NCBI RefSeq assembly: GCF_963667405.1
Contig: NZ_OY763408.1
Location: 2,441,757-2,505,756 of the forward strand
DNA: 64,000 nt
Origin: an uncultured Sphaerochaeta sp.
GTDB taxonomy: Bacteria > Spirochaetota > Spirochaetia > Sphaerochaetales > Sphaerochaetaceae
Direction of reading: 5' to 3'
Shown here: positions 11,346 through 20,573 of the stretch, in pieces
How positions within the stretch are numbered: the stretch's first letter is position 1
Layout: each line of letters opens with the position of its first letter
Translations under genes and position numbers: made by a program
The notes under the pieces: model-generated
Told to the model about the DNA's origin: nothing
Database searches by the model: none
What the model saw: only the letters and a program-made list of their open reading frames with translations

Positions 11346-12260
11346 TCAATAGGGTATGCGTTGGAATTTGAGAATAATCCAAGCAAGCGGATAACCCAAG
11401 CATACCAAAACCTTGGTATACCACGCACTGAGGCCTCCCAAAACTTCTTTCATTGGGGTATGCGATAAAAGTGCACATCGAGAAACACTGAGGAGTGCTC
11501 TTCTCACTGTTGGGTTATAGGTAATCTGAGAGAAGCACTCGTTCAGGTAAAATTGGGCAACATAGTAGTACGTTCTCCATCTCATTGAGGAGTGCATGGC
11601 ACCAGAAGTAAGCGAGTCTGTTGAATCTGTGTAGTAGATACGAAATATGTCGTTAGTACAAAACTGGTCATAGTGTTGGTTGATTTTCTCCCAAACCATT
11701 CCTTCTGACACGAATTTCGTATCTGAAAACACAGGGAAGGGATAACGCTTGAGCACCTCTACTTTCCTGCAGCATGATTTTTCTCCTGGGTATTTCAGGA
11801 TCTTTTTATGCTGCTTTCTGCCTATCAGTGTATTGATGTCCTCTGGATATGGCTTTCCTACCAGCTTCCCTGTAGAAGCCTCTTGGCATCGACCGGAAAC
11901 ACACCAAAAACGGTCGTAGTCGTCTTGGGGAACTCTCTCCCAAGCATCGTGGACCAATTGCAAAGCATTCATGGCAAGTGCATCATCGGAATCGATGTTC
12001 AGTACATAGGGACTCTGGATCTTATCCAGCGCATAATTCAGAGCAGTGTGTCTGCCCCCGTTGGGTTTATAGTAGTATCGTATGGGAAACGTGGCTTGCT
12101 TGGCAAAGCTTTCGATGAGTTCTTTGGTTCCATCCGATGACCCATCATCAATAACAAGCCATTCAAAGTCCATGAATGTTTGTGTACATAGGCTCTCGTA
12201 CACTCTGGACAAGGTATGAGCACGATTGTAGGTAGGGGTAAGGATGGTAACAAAAGGCAT
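11346..12260 (-). CDS. GT2 family glycosyltransferase
   Basis: A 304-residue cytoplasmic GT-A enzyme. The N-terminus FVTILTPTYNRAHTL, the DDGSSDGT loop near residue 39 and the metal motif DSDD near residue 92 are all typical. Its long C-terminal half, with GEKSCCRKVEVLKRYPFP and SEGMVWEKI, resembles galactosyl- or glucosyltransferases that act on lipid-linked repeat units, but the sugar cannot be told from sequence. It starts 9 bases after the preceding GT4 gene, so it belongs to the same transcript, and it is followed after 22 bases by the LicD gene. Its short basic C-terminus may touch the membrane. Confidence 0.88.
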   Translation of the reverse strand: MPFVTILTPTYNRAHTLSRVYESLCTQTFMDFEWLVIDDGSSDGTKELIESFAKQATFPIRYYYKPNGGRHTALNYALDKIQSPYVLNIDSDDALAMNALQLVHDAWERVPQDDYDRFWCVSGRCQEASTGKLVGKPYPEDINTLIGRKQHKKILKYPGEKSCCRKVEVLKRYPFPVFSDTKFVSEGMVWEKINQHYDQFCTNDIFRIYYTDSTDSLTSGAMHSSMRWRTYYYVAQFYLNECFSQITYNPTVRRALLSVSRCALLSHTPMKEVLGGLSAWYTKVLVCLGYPLAWIILKFQRIPY

Positions 12261-12269
12261 GTAATTTCC

Positions 12270-13370
12270 TTATACGGTAGTTGATTCAATTACAGAAAGC
12301 CATTGCTTGCAAACAGACGTACTATCAAGCACTTCCCGAATTCTTACAGCTTCTCTGCCGAGTTCTTCAGCGAGTGCTGGATTTTCAATCAAGGACAGCA
12401 TAGCGTTTGCCAACGCATCCACATCATTGCGAGGTACAACCAGACCATTCTCCCCGTCCACAATGACGGTCCCTCGCCCTTGGCTGTAATCGGTTGTGAT
12501 ACAAGGAAGTCCCATAGCCATTGCCTCTATGAGGGCATTAGGCATCCCTTCAAAATTGGAAGAAAGCACAAACATTCCAGCTTCCAAAAACCTAGAGAAG
12601 ATATCTTTCTCTATCCCAGGGAGGGAGACAGCTTGTTCCAATCCTAGAGAACGTACAAGGCTTTCCAACTCAACTCGCTGTTCCCCTTCCCCATAAATAA
12701 CCAATCGAGAGGATGGATGAAGCGAATGGACCTTGTGAAAAGCTTGAATGAGCAAAGAAAAATTCTTCTGAAAGTTCAGTCTTCCTGCAGATACAATGGT
12801 CTCCAAACCAATACTGTTAGTATTTGGAAGAGGCATGGATTCCGTGAACAACGGATTGGGAATGACAATACCACGGGGGTCTGTCTCAGCATAATAATAG
12901 GAAAGTGCACCCTTCGATTGGAATACCCCTTTGGTGACAAACGTTCTGTACACAAATCTGAGTATCTTTTTCTCGAACTCAGAAAATCCCTTTGAGGTGT
13001 AAGGATCATTTCTCTCAGAAATGATAAAAGGTGTTCCGAGCCCAAGATTTGCAATACAAGCAAGGCTCCCCGAATATGACATCATGCCCAGAACTACGCG
13101 AGGACGAATAGTTTTAAGGGTTCTTCTGATATTCCTGATCAGCGAGAGATATCTAAACACAACGGGTAGGCTCGGAGAAATATCATACTCAGTGATGGTG
13201 ATTTTCTCGGATAAGGGATATGCATGTTCTCCTGTGGTCAGTGAGATCAAGTGAACATTCCTTCCTTGGGATACAAAATAATTCGCCAGATAGGAAGTCA
13301 CTCGTTCTGCACCACCAAAGGCAAGACCGGTAATTACAATCGCTATAGTATCACTCTTCTTTCTGCTCAT
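12270..13370 (-). CDS. GT4 family glycosyltransferase
   Basis: A GT-B retaining glycosyltransferase of 366 residues. The N-terminal glycine-rich loop ITGLAFGGAERV and the C-terminal donor-site motif EGMPNALIEAMAMGLP (the EX7E signature) identify the family, and SAGRLNFQKNF is the usual linker before the nucleotide-binding half. I chose the ATG at 13370 because it overlaps the stop of the upstream polymerase gene as ATGA; an alternative start nine codons earlier is possible. Members of this group add hexoses or N-acetylhexosamines to repeat-unit intermediates on the inner face of the cytoplasmic membrane. Confidence 0.88.
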   Translation of the reverse strand: MSRKKSDTIAIVITGLAFGGAERVTSYLANYFVSQGRNVHLISLTTGEHAYPLSEKITITEYDISPSLPVVFRYLSLIRNIRRTLKTIRPRVVLGMMSYSGSLACIANLGLGTPFIISERNDPYTSKGFSEFEKKILRFVYRTFVTKGVFQSKGALSYYYAETDPRGIVIPNPLFTESMPLPNTNSIGLETIVSAGRLNFQKNFSLLIQAFHKVHSLHPSSRLVIYGEGEQRVELESLVRSLGLEQAVSLPGIEKDIFSRFLEAGMFVLSSNFEGMPNALIEAMAMGLPCITTDYSQGRGTVIVDGENGLVVPRNDVDALANAMLSLIENPALAEELGREAVRIREVLDSTSVCKQWLSVIESTTV

Positions 13371-15475
13371 ACCGTGACCTGAGGAAGTGATACCCAACTT
13401 CCCAGCAACTCGTCATAAGAATCGGGTTCAAAGGGCTCAAAACCAGAGAAGTGGAAAAGTGTCAATTCCCCAAAGAGAATCTGCTCATTTGCATCAACAT
13501 ACAGGTCAACACGGACCTGCGGAAGCCCTGCAGAAAGCGTTTTCGCCAAAGCCAGCATAGAATCCCATTGTTTTAGTTTGGGAATTTCGTACGTACTGTT
13601 GGGATAGTGTTGCATTACATCCAACCGATTCCAAGAGATATCAAAAAAATCAAACTTGGTATCATCCGGTCTGTCGGAAGCAACGAAAGCCATTCTGGGT
13701 TCTCCCCCGAAACAGAAAATCTTGTAATCCTTTGGGGGCTTCCCATCTTCCGTTTGGATGAGATGCTCAATAATAATCCTAGGTTTGATTTCCTTATAGG
13801 GCCATTCACGGTCATACCAGTAGTAATTCGAGTTCATCCACTGGCTCATCACCTTATGAGCATGCTCCCAATCAAAGGTTTTTTTATCATAACAAAACAA
13901 AACATCACCCGAAGTATGGGTAGGCTTAATAACAAATTTTTCAGGAAGAGCATCAAAGGAAATAAGAGAAGGATCGTCATACACCCCTACCAGAGGGACA
14001 AGATAGGATTCCCCGATGCTGGAAGAAACATGACTTCGAACTTCATACTTATCAACGATATGGGGATAGAGAGGATTATGATCGTATATTTTCTGCCACT
14101 GCAGTTTTTCATTATACGTATGAGGCTCTTTGAGATTACATTTCTTCCCATTACTCATCCTATACTTCAGTGAAAGGAACAATGCATTAGGCAGCAACCG
14201 AGCCAATCTACTTTTTAGAAGGTGATTCACAAACCTACTAGGATGCCGAATATACTCACCAATCTTTGCCATCAATTGGAAGAAATCCAGGCCCTTGTCC
14301 GGGGTATCGAGCACAATCCCTGCATAACACATGGCAATCAGAATATTACTGAACTCTTCTGTATAGGTTACCCGAGCAACCTGATCAAACAGCATCGCTG
14401 TCATGATGGCAGTGGATAGCACATAGGAGCCTTTCTTCTCAAAGCGAAAGAATCTTTTAAGTCCTTGTATAACAATGGAGAAGCAAAGGCTGTAATAAAC
14501 CAAAGTTCCTATTAATCCAACAGCGACCAATAACTCCACATAGTTATTGTGCGCGTAATTATCAAAGCCACCCAAATCAGTAAACGCCCCAAGCCCCCAA
14601 CCAAAGATGGGTTTCTGAGTAAACATGGAAAGGCCACTTTTCAGCATTCCCATCCTTATAGAGGTACTTTCATCAGCACCGCTACCCAGTAATTCGGAAA
14701 TCATATTTAGTAGTCGTTGCCCAAATACATTTCTCAAAGATTCTATAGAAAAAAGAGCAATAACACCAAAGACAAGTGCTATGAGAGTGAGTATTGATGC
14801 AATAACTGTACTCTTCATATCTTTCTGAAAAAGTAAGACCAAAAGAAACAAACCAATGAAAAGCAATATGAATACCTTTCTAGAACCAGTGAATAATGCC
14901 AGATAGAGCAATAATGGAATTGGAATAGAAAATTGCCAACGTCTTTTGGTTATTCCAAGAAAAAGAGAAATAATAATTGCAATAGAAAAAAGGTACCCAA
15001 CAGTATTTGGATTAACATTAATTGTCTCACCTAATCTCGTAATAAAAAATACATGGAATGGTGTATTTATGGCTAATCGGACAACAACAATGAGTGCTGA
15101 AAAAAGGAAAATCTCTAGAAATCTTGAAAAAGAATCTTTTGTTTCCTTTATGTATGGCAACACCAAATTCCCAAAAACCAATACCTGAATAACCGATTTT
15201 AGCCTATTGAATGCAATTGCAGAATTGTTTGCGTACAAGACCGAAATTACCGATAAAACTATGAATGCCAGGCTCCATCCAACAAACGCATTGGTAATCT
15301 TTGAGCGCTTTATCAGGAATCTTGTTCCAAAAGTTGCTACGAAGAGTATTTCTGCAGGAATGAATACGCGATGGATATCAGGACCATATGCCATTACGAC
15401 ACTGAGAAATATGAGCATCACGATATCACAGAACCAATCAAACAGAGATTTGGTTTTTGCCAGTTGCATTGTCAT
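13367..15475 (-). CDS. O-antigen ligase/polymerase-like membrane protein fused to TupA-like ATP-grasp domain
   Basis: A 702-residue fusion. Residues 1 to about 400 are a polytopic membrane protein of the Wzy/WaaL type: about eleven hydrophobic segments and the periplasmic loop with FGWGLGAFTDLGGFDNYAHN, whose AHN-Y pattern is the Wzy_C signature. Residues about 430-702 are a soluble TupA-like ATP-grasp domain (KYEVRSHVSSSIG, FVIKPTHTSGDVL, PPKDYKIFCFGG, RVDLYVD, GELTLFHFSGFEPF). TupA-like proteins are linked to amino-acid or peptide decoration of teichuronic acid and capsules. The junction has no stop or frameshift, so it is a real fusion in this sequence. I infer that the polymer made here may receive an amide-linked group; the ATP-grasp domain would face the cytoplasm. 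Its stop overlaps the GT4 start. Confidence 0.82.
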   Translation of the reverse strand: MTMQLAKTKSLFDWFCDIVMLIFLSVVMAYGPDIHRVFIPAEILFVATFGTRFLIKRSKITNAFVGWSLAFIVLSVISVLYANNSAIAFNRLKSVIQVLVFGNLVLPYIKETKDSFSRFLEIFLFSALIVVVRLAINTPFHVFFITRLGETINVNPNTVGYLFSIAIIISLFLGITKRRWQFSIPIPLLLYLALFTGSRKVFILLFIGLFLLVLLFQKDMKSTVIASILTLIALVFGVIALFSIESLRNVFGQRLLNMISELLGSGADESTSIRMGMLKSGLSMFTQKPIFGWGLGAFTDLGGFDNYAHNNYVELLVAVGLIGTLVYYSLCFSIVIQGLKRFFRFEKKGSYVLSTAIMTAMLFDQVARVTYTEEFSNILIAMCYAGIVLDTPDKGLDFFQLMAKIGEYIRHPSRFVNHLLKSRLARLLPNALFLSLKYRMSNGKKCNLKEPHTYNEKLQWQKIYDHNPLYPHIVDKYEVRSHVSSSIGESYLVPLVGVYDDPSLISFDALPEKFVIKPTHTSGDVLFCYDKKTFDWEHAHKVMSQWMNSNYYWYDREWPYKEIKPRIIIEHLIQTEDGKPPKDYKIFCFGGEPRMAFVASDRPDDTKFDFFDISWNRLDVMQHYPNSTYEIPKLKQWDSMLALAKTLSAGLPQVRVDLYVDANEQILFGELTLFHFSGFEPFEPDSYDELLGSWVSLPQVTV

Positions 15476-15547
15476 TATACTTACTATCTCCTCAATGGCC
15501 GTAGTGTAGAATAGATGTGATAACGTAACAAGAAGGATTGATTGTCA

Positions 15548-16345
15548 CTAAAGTAAGGCTTGTGGAACTTCCAAAGTAAAGGAAAGTCCTTTTTGTTGCT
15601 CATCTTTTGAAGGAAACTCCATATATGATCCATATGTATGCGTTAGATATGCATGATAGTCTGAAGGCACACGTAATTGAATAGAGTGATACTGTACTTC
15701 TGTTCCTTCCCCGAACCATTGCTTTTGCACAAAGCTTCTTTCGTCTTCATCAGGACAGGCTGTGTAAAGAAATGACGCTTTATCAATTGGAGTATATTCA
15801 CACAGAGCATGAAACTCCTGTTCAATGGCATGGATCGACTTGGGGTAGAAGCATTGCCTGATATCATACAGAGCCTGTTTGATTACTTTTCTGAAGCGTG
15901 TTTTTGCCCAAACCGGTTTGTGCTTTTTCATTGGATAAAAGCGATAGAGCTCATTGAACTGAGCTAGCATCGCTTGCTGCTTCTCTTTTTCTGAAGGAGC
16001 TCCAACCAAGGGAAATAGATCTACATGCAAATATCCATGGCTCATTCCTTCAAACCCTACCCTTGCAAACAGGAATGAATAAGAAGGATCCGTATCATAA
16101 AAGTACACACGGTATGGAGAAGGTAACTCTGTTCGAAGGCAGTCAAGCATTTGAGAATATGAAGAGTAAGGTATCCCTAAATCAATATCACAGTCCCATG
16201 GGATTGTCCCTTTATGACGAACAGCACCAAGAGCTGTCCCATACAACCCGTAATACGGAATTGAATGGCCTGCAAATACGGCCAAGACTGCTTCAAGCAT
16301 CTTGAATTCCAATGTCTGAAGTTCACTGATAGCAATTCTTGGCAT
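15548..16345 (-). CDS. LicD family phosphotransferase (divergent)
   Basis: A second LicD protein of 265 residues. The core motif reads YGTALGAVRHKGTIPWDCDIDL, close to the family but with Cys in place of the middle Asp of DDD, and it begins near residue 35. The remainder differs from the LicD gene at 10529-11323, so the two probably serve different donors or acceptors. It lies between the Wzx flippase (3 bases upstream) and the polymerase/ATP-grasp fusion (72 bases downstream). Having two LicD genes with a single CMP-AEP pathway suggests either two attachment points for AEP or a second CDP-activated headgroup. Confidence 0.83.
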   Translation of the reverse strand: MPRIAISELQTLEFKMLEAVLAVFAGHSIPYYGLYGTALGAVRHKGTIPWDCDIDLGIPYSSYSQMLDCLRTELPSPYRVYFYDTDPSYSFLFARVGFEGMSHGYLHVDLFPLVGAPSEKEKQQAMLAQFNELYRFYPMKKHKPVWAKTRFRKVIKQALYDIRQCFYPKSIHAIEQEFHALCEYTPIDKASFLYTACPDEDERSFVQKQWFGEGTEVQYHSIQLRVPSDYHAYLTHTYGSYMEFPSKDEQQKGLSFTLEVPQALL

Positions 16346-16348
16346 TTA

Positions 16349-17878
16349 CTAAGCTCCCAATAATCGCAATTTATACAAGAGTTTCTTTGCCATCTTCCAG
16401 AGCTCCTTGCTTTCGTGCGGATTCCCTATCAGGTTCAAGACAACAGTCACAAACATACTCCATACCCCAACAACCATTGCATAGAGGAACCATACCAGGT
16501 AGGAAGAGGGACGAATACTAAACAGAGCTTCCCATGTCAACCAAGAGATGAGTATTGCTGCAATGGCAAATAAAATTCGCTTAACAGATACCCAAGAAGA
16601 GGTTCTAGTTATCTTATGCGGAACATATTCCAATACCGTAATGGTAAAATACAGATCAGAAGCCAAGAACCCAGCTAGAAGCCCATACAATCCAAAAGGT
16701 TTAGCAAGGACCAAGGCAAATACTATGGCAATGGCTGCCTGAGTGATAGTCCTTGATCGCGTCTTTCTATAATGTCCTGCAGCCTGGATCATTGCAGATA
16801 AAGGATACCGGATTACTGCAACAAAGGTACTGAGTACTAAAAAAAACGCAAGGTTTGGCTGTATATAGTTTGCATCAGCCATGCCTTGCGCATAGATATT
16901 CATGAAGGGCATGAAAAGAACCAAGAGACAGGAAAAGAGAATAGAAATCAATCCATAACACAGTACTTCGAACTTGCCGAGAGCTTTATGCAACACATCA
17001 TACTGTCCAAGAGAAATGATTTCTCCAAACGTTGAATAAATCGAACCGTTGAGAATTACATCCAACACACTCCGGACACCAATAATGACAGACATATATA
17101 CTGTGTAGATGCTGATTGTGCTATATCCAATCCCCGTGATGGTCATGGCTATCGTAGGGAAGGCTTTCTGTATAGACCCAAGCACTTGGGACAGTAGGAC
17201 ATCACCACGTTGCTGGAGGGCGTCTTTGGTAGGCTGCTCTGTATAGGATACTTGTTTGTAGTGTTTTCTTACATAGATATAGAGAATCAAGGAACGGACG
17301 AGTATGGTCATCGCTGTCAACAACTTTACTAGGATGATGCCACTGTTGAGAAGCAACGCCACATACACAACCACGATTTTTGCCAGTATGCTTGCACTGG
17401 TAGCCAGTGCTACTACATAGGTCTTTTGGGTTGCTGTGAGTAAAACCCTGTACTTTGCCATGGTAGAGAACTGAAGGACCCCTCCTATACCAATAGAGAC
17501 AGAGAGCAGGAAAACTTCTGTGGATGAGAGGATATCAGTATTCTGCAGTGAAAATACAATAGAAAAGAGGATGACACCCCCAAGATAGAGAAGAGAAATC
17601 CTGTCATAATAGCGTTTTGATGCAGACAAAATGCCATTTATTGCTTGATAGTCCTTCTCGGCATATGGTTTATACAGTGCATAGATTGCTGAGCCAGCAA
17701 GCCCAGCTTCCAGAAGATCAAAATAGGAGATGAATTGGGTAATGGAATTGGAAATCCCATTCAATTCTGATCCAAATGCGAGGATGATCTGCCGGGGAAT
17801 GATGAGACCAGCAAGCAAGGTAACAATACTGGTCAAGGCTGTTGCGAGAGAACCATATGCCACATTCTTTGTTCTCAT
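16349..17878 (-). CDS. Wzx-type flippase (polysaccharide biosynthesis protein, MOP superfamily)
   Basis: A 509-residue integral membrane protein with about fourteen hydrophobic segments, the length and layout of O-unit and teichoic-acid flippases. The N-terminus (NVAYGSLATALTSIVTLLAGLIIPR, beginning at residue 4) matches the first helix of the family. It would flip lipid-linked repeat units to the outer face of the cytoplasmic membrane. It begins five bases after the GT2 gene and is followed after three bases by a LicD gene. Its membership of the region A cassette, separate from the second flippase at 36563-38095, indicates two independent polymers. Confidence 0.85.
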   Translation of the reverse strand: MRTKNVAYGSLATALTSIVTLLAGLIIPRQIILAFGSELNGISNSITQFISYFDLLEAGLAGSAIYALYKPYAEKDYQAINGILSASKRYYDRISLLYLGGVILFSIVFSLQNTDILSSTEVFLLSVSIGIGGVLQFSTMAKYRVLLTATQKTYVVALATSASILAKIVVVYVALLLNSGIILVKLLTAMTILVRSLILYIYVRKHYKQVSYTEQPTKDALQQRGDVLLSQVLGSIQKAFPTIAMTITGIGYSTISIYTVYMSVIIGVRSVLDVILNGSIYSTFGEIISLGQYDVLHKALGKFEVLCYGLISILFSCLLVLFMPFMNIYAQGMADANYIQPNLAFFLVLSTFVAVIRYPLSAMIQAAGHYRKTRSRTITQAAIAIVFALVLAKPFGLYGLLAGFLASDLYFTITVLEYVPHKITRTSSWVSVKRILFAIAAILISWLTWEALFSIRPSSYLVWFLYAMVVGVWSMFVTVVLNLIGNPHESKELWKMAKKLLYKLRLLGA

Positions 17879-17882
17879 AACG

Positions 17883-18932
17883 CTACATTGCCCTTTTAAG
17901 ATTCGGAAGTAATTTGATTCGATATACTACACCAAACACCGAAGTACTCAATGAAAATAGCATATCGTTGCCTTTGGAGAGAAAATAATAACATATCTGA
18001 AGAGATATTGGCTCCCCGCTTGCAGAGTATTTCGGAATAACAGATTGTATATCATCCTGTTGAAGCCTATCCAAGATTGCAGTACGTTCTTCTATTGTAT
18101 ATGCTCCAGGCCCACTACTTCTTCGGATGAGTTGTTTGATTGTGTAGAGAATACTCAACCCCATTCTCTGGATATATGCTTTTTGTGAAAGATTCCATCT
18201 TTGCACATATGTACCCAATTCGCGGAACACAAGGAATGTCGACGAAATATGGCGTTCAAGGTATTTGCCTTGTGTAATGCTTTGGGCATTCTGCATATAG
18301 TTGTAGAGCGGAGTATGGATAACCGCTATAGTTTCTGCTCGATCAAAAATAGGGAGTGTTTGCAGCAGATCTTCACCACTGGATACCGAGTAGAAAGGAG
18401 AATAATCCCTATCAGAATCAATACATGTTCTTCTTACACATTTCGCCCAAATAGCATTCATAGATGTAGTTTCAAGCAAGGTTTCCAATACCAACTGCTT
18501 CTTAGCACCTGTATATACTCCCTCACTGATGCATGGATGATTTGTTTCCAGAACTTCACCCTGAACATCAACTAGAGAATGCCCAAAAATCAAAACATCA
18601 GCATGGCTCTCTTTTAATCTGGCGTCTATCGTTTCAAGAGTATGTGGCATCCAATAATCATCAGAATCCAAGAAACAGACATACTCCCCTTGGGCATGAG
18701 CTATCCCTACTCTTCTTGCACTCAATAATCCTTGGTTTTGCTTGTGAATCACCTTGAACTTATCCGGATGCTGCTCGCAGTATGCATCGCAGATCTTTCC
18801 TGATTCATCTGTGGAACCATCATCAACAAGAATAACTTCATAATCAGTATTAACTTGTGCCAGTATGGAATCCAAGCATCGCTCAAGGAATTTTGCTACA
18901 TTGAAGACTGGAACCAGTACTGAAAACCACAT
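17883..18932 (-). CDS. GT2 family glycosyltransferase
   Basis: A 349-residue GT-A glycosyltransferase. It shows the usual start FSVLVPVFNVAKFLERCLDS, the donor-binding DDGSTDES near residue 37 and the metal motif DSDDYW near residue 89. The C-terminal 200 residues vary between family members and do not reveal the sugar. It begins 14 bases downstream of the rfbC stop, directly after the dTDP-rhamnose genes, which makes a rhamnosyltransferase plausible but not shown. Confidence 0.87.
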   Translation of the reverse strand: MWFSVLVPVFNVAKFLERCLDSILAQVNTDYEVILVDDGSTDESGKICDAYCEQHPDKFKVIHKQNQGLLSARRVGIAHAQGEYVCFLDSDDYWMPHTLETIDARLKESHADVLIFGHSLVDVQGEVLETNHPCISEGVYTGAKKQLVLETLLETTSMNAIWAKCVRRTCIDSDRDYSPFYSVSSGEDLLQTLPIFDRAETIAVIHTPLYNYMQNAQSITQGKYLERHISSTFLVFRELGTYVQRWNLSQKAYIQRMGLSILYTIKQLIRRSSGPGAYTIEERTAILDRLQQDDIQSVIPKYSASGEPISLQICYYFLSKGNDMLFSLSTSVFGVVYRIKLLPNLKRAM

Positions 18933-18946
18933 GAATCAGCCTCTTT

Positions 18947-19495
18947 TCAAAGATATCGAGCTTCGGAGTAAGGGAGAAGCTTATCCTTCTCACTCATGCA
19001 ATATTCCACATCAATCTTCGGCCACTCAATCTTGATGCTCGGATCATCCCACATGATGCCACCCTCATCCTCAGGGTGGTAGAACTCGTCGCACTTGTAG
19101 GTGAACTCGGCTTCTTCCGAGAGTACAAGGAACCCATGGGCAAAGCCCCTGGGGATGAAGAACTGGTTCTTCTTCTCTGCCGAAAGCACCACCCCCACAT
19201 ACTTGCCGTACGTAGGGCTGCCTTTCCTCAGGTCAACCGCCACATCGTACACCTCGCCCTTGGTGACCCGTACCAGCTTGGCTTGGGGATACTGCTTCTG
19301 GAAGTGCAAGCCTCTGAGTACTCCTTTCCTGGACTTGCTCTGGTTGTCCTGCACGAATTCGTTATTTATGCCGGCCTTGTGGAAATCTGCCTTGTTGTAG
19401 GTCTCCATGAAATAGCCGCGCTCATCACCGAACACCCTCGGCTCGATGATGAACACCCCGTCAATATCCGTCTTGGTGAATGTGAACTGTCCCAC
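18947..19495 (-). CDS. rfbC: dTDP-4-dehydrorhamnose 3,5-epimerase
   Basis: A 182-residue cupin-fold epimerase, the third step of dTDP-L-rhamnose synthesis. The catalytic His sits in VLRGLHFQ near residue 62 and the RGFAHGFLVL segment and WDDP near the C-terminus are strongly conserved in the family. Length is exactly typical. It lies 16 bases after rfbB in the order rfbA-rfbD-rfbB-rfbC, so all four dTDP-rhamnose enzymes are present and complete. Confidence 0.96.
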   Translation of the reverse strand: MGQFTFTKTDIDGVFIIEPRVFGDERGYFMETYNKADFHKAGINNEFVQDNQSKSRKGVLRGLHFQKQYPQAKLVRVTKGEVYDVAVDLRKGSPTYGKYVGVVLSAEKKNQFFIPRGFAHGFLVLSEEAEFTYKCDEFYHPEDEGGIMWDDPSIKIEWPKIDVEYCMSEKDKLLPYSEARYL

Positions 19496-19511
19496 CTGCT
19501 TTCCTCTTTGC

Positions 19512-20573
19512 CTATCTGTTTGCGTACATCTCTTGGTAGTAGTTCTGGTAGGAGCCGCTTGTCACATGTTCCATCCACTGCCTGTTCTCCAGATACCAGT
19601 CGATGGTCTTCCTGATGCCCTCGGCGAACATCGTCTCAGGCTCCCACCCAAGTTCCTCTCGGATCTTGCTCGGGTCTATCCCATAGCGCCTGTCATGGCC
19701 CTTGCGGTCGGTCACATGCTTGATAAGGCTCTCACCGACACTCGGATCTACCTTCTCGGACACATAGGAGATGATGCTCTTCACGATGGCGATGTTTGGC
19801 TGCTCGTTGTGACCTCCCACATTGTACACTTCGCCTGCCCTTCCCTTCTGGAGCACCAGGTCGATCGCCTTGCAGTGGTCCTCCACATACAGCCAGTCAC
19901 GGATCTGCATCCCATCCCCGTACACCGGAAGGCTCTTCTTGTTCAGGCAGTTGTTGATCATCAGCGGGATGAGCTTCTCGGGGAACTGGTAGGGACCATA
20001 GTTGTTCGAGCAGCGGGTGATGGTGACCGGCAGCTTGTAGGTGTCGGCATACGCCTTCACCAACAGGTCGGCAGAGGCCTTGCTTGCCGAGTACGGACTG
20101 TGGGGGTCAAGCGGGGTGGTCTCGGTGAAGAAACCTTCCGGTCCCAGAGATCCGTACACCTCGTCGGTGGAGACTTGCTGGAATTTCACCCCATCCCTGT
20201 AACTGTCCTCTCCCGTCTTCCATGCATGCTTGGCAAGGTTGAGCAGGTTCAGCGTACCCATGACGTTCGTCCTGACGAACACGTCGGGATCGGAGATGGA
20301 GCGGTCCACATGGCTTTCTGCTGCAAAGTTGACCACGTAGTCGACAGGATATTGCTCGAACAGCTTCTGCATGGCATCACCATCGCAGATGTCGGCTTGT
20401 ACGAACACATGCCGCTTGTCGGCCATTACCGACTTCAGGTTCTCAAGGTTGCCTGCATAGGTGAGCTTGTCCACGTTGACGATAAGGATGTCATCATGCT
20501 TCTCCAGCAGATGATGGATGAAGTTCGAACCGATGAAACCGGCCCCTCCGGTCACCAGATAGGTCTTGCTCAT
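19512..20573 (-). CDS. rfbB: dTDP-glucose 4,6-dehydratase
   Basis: A 353-residue extended short-chain dehydrogenase that converts dTDP-glucose to dTDP-4-keto-6-deoxyglucose. It has the NAD motif TGGAGFIGSNF at the N-terminus, the catalytic YSASK near residue 160 and the substrate motif VSTDEVYG. The start overlaps the rfbD stop as ATGA, so the two are probably translationally coupled. Confidence 0.96.
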   Translation of the reverse strand: MSKTYLVTGGAGFIGSNFIHHLLEKHDDILIVNVDKLTYAGNLENLKSVMADKRHVFVQADICDGDAMQKLFEQYPVDYVVNFAAESHVDRSISDPDVFVRTNVMGTLNLLNLAKHAWKTGEDSYRDGVKFQQVSTDEVYGSLGPEGFFTETTPLDPHSPYSASKASADLLVKAYADTYKLPVTITRCSNNYGPYQFPEKLIPLMINNCLNKKSLPVYGDGMQIRDWLYVEDHCKAIDLVLQKGRAGEVYNVGGHNEQPNIAIVKSIISYVSEKVDPSVGESLIKHVTDRKGHDRRYGIDPSKIREELGWEPETMFAEGIRKTIDWYLENRQWMEHVTSGSYQNYYQEMYANR

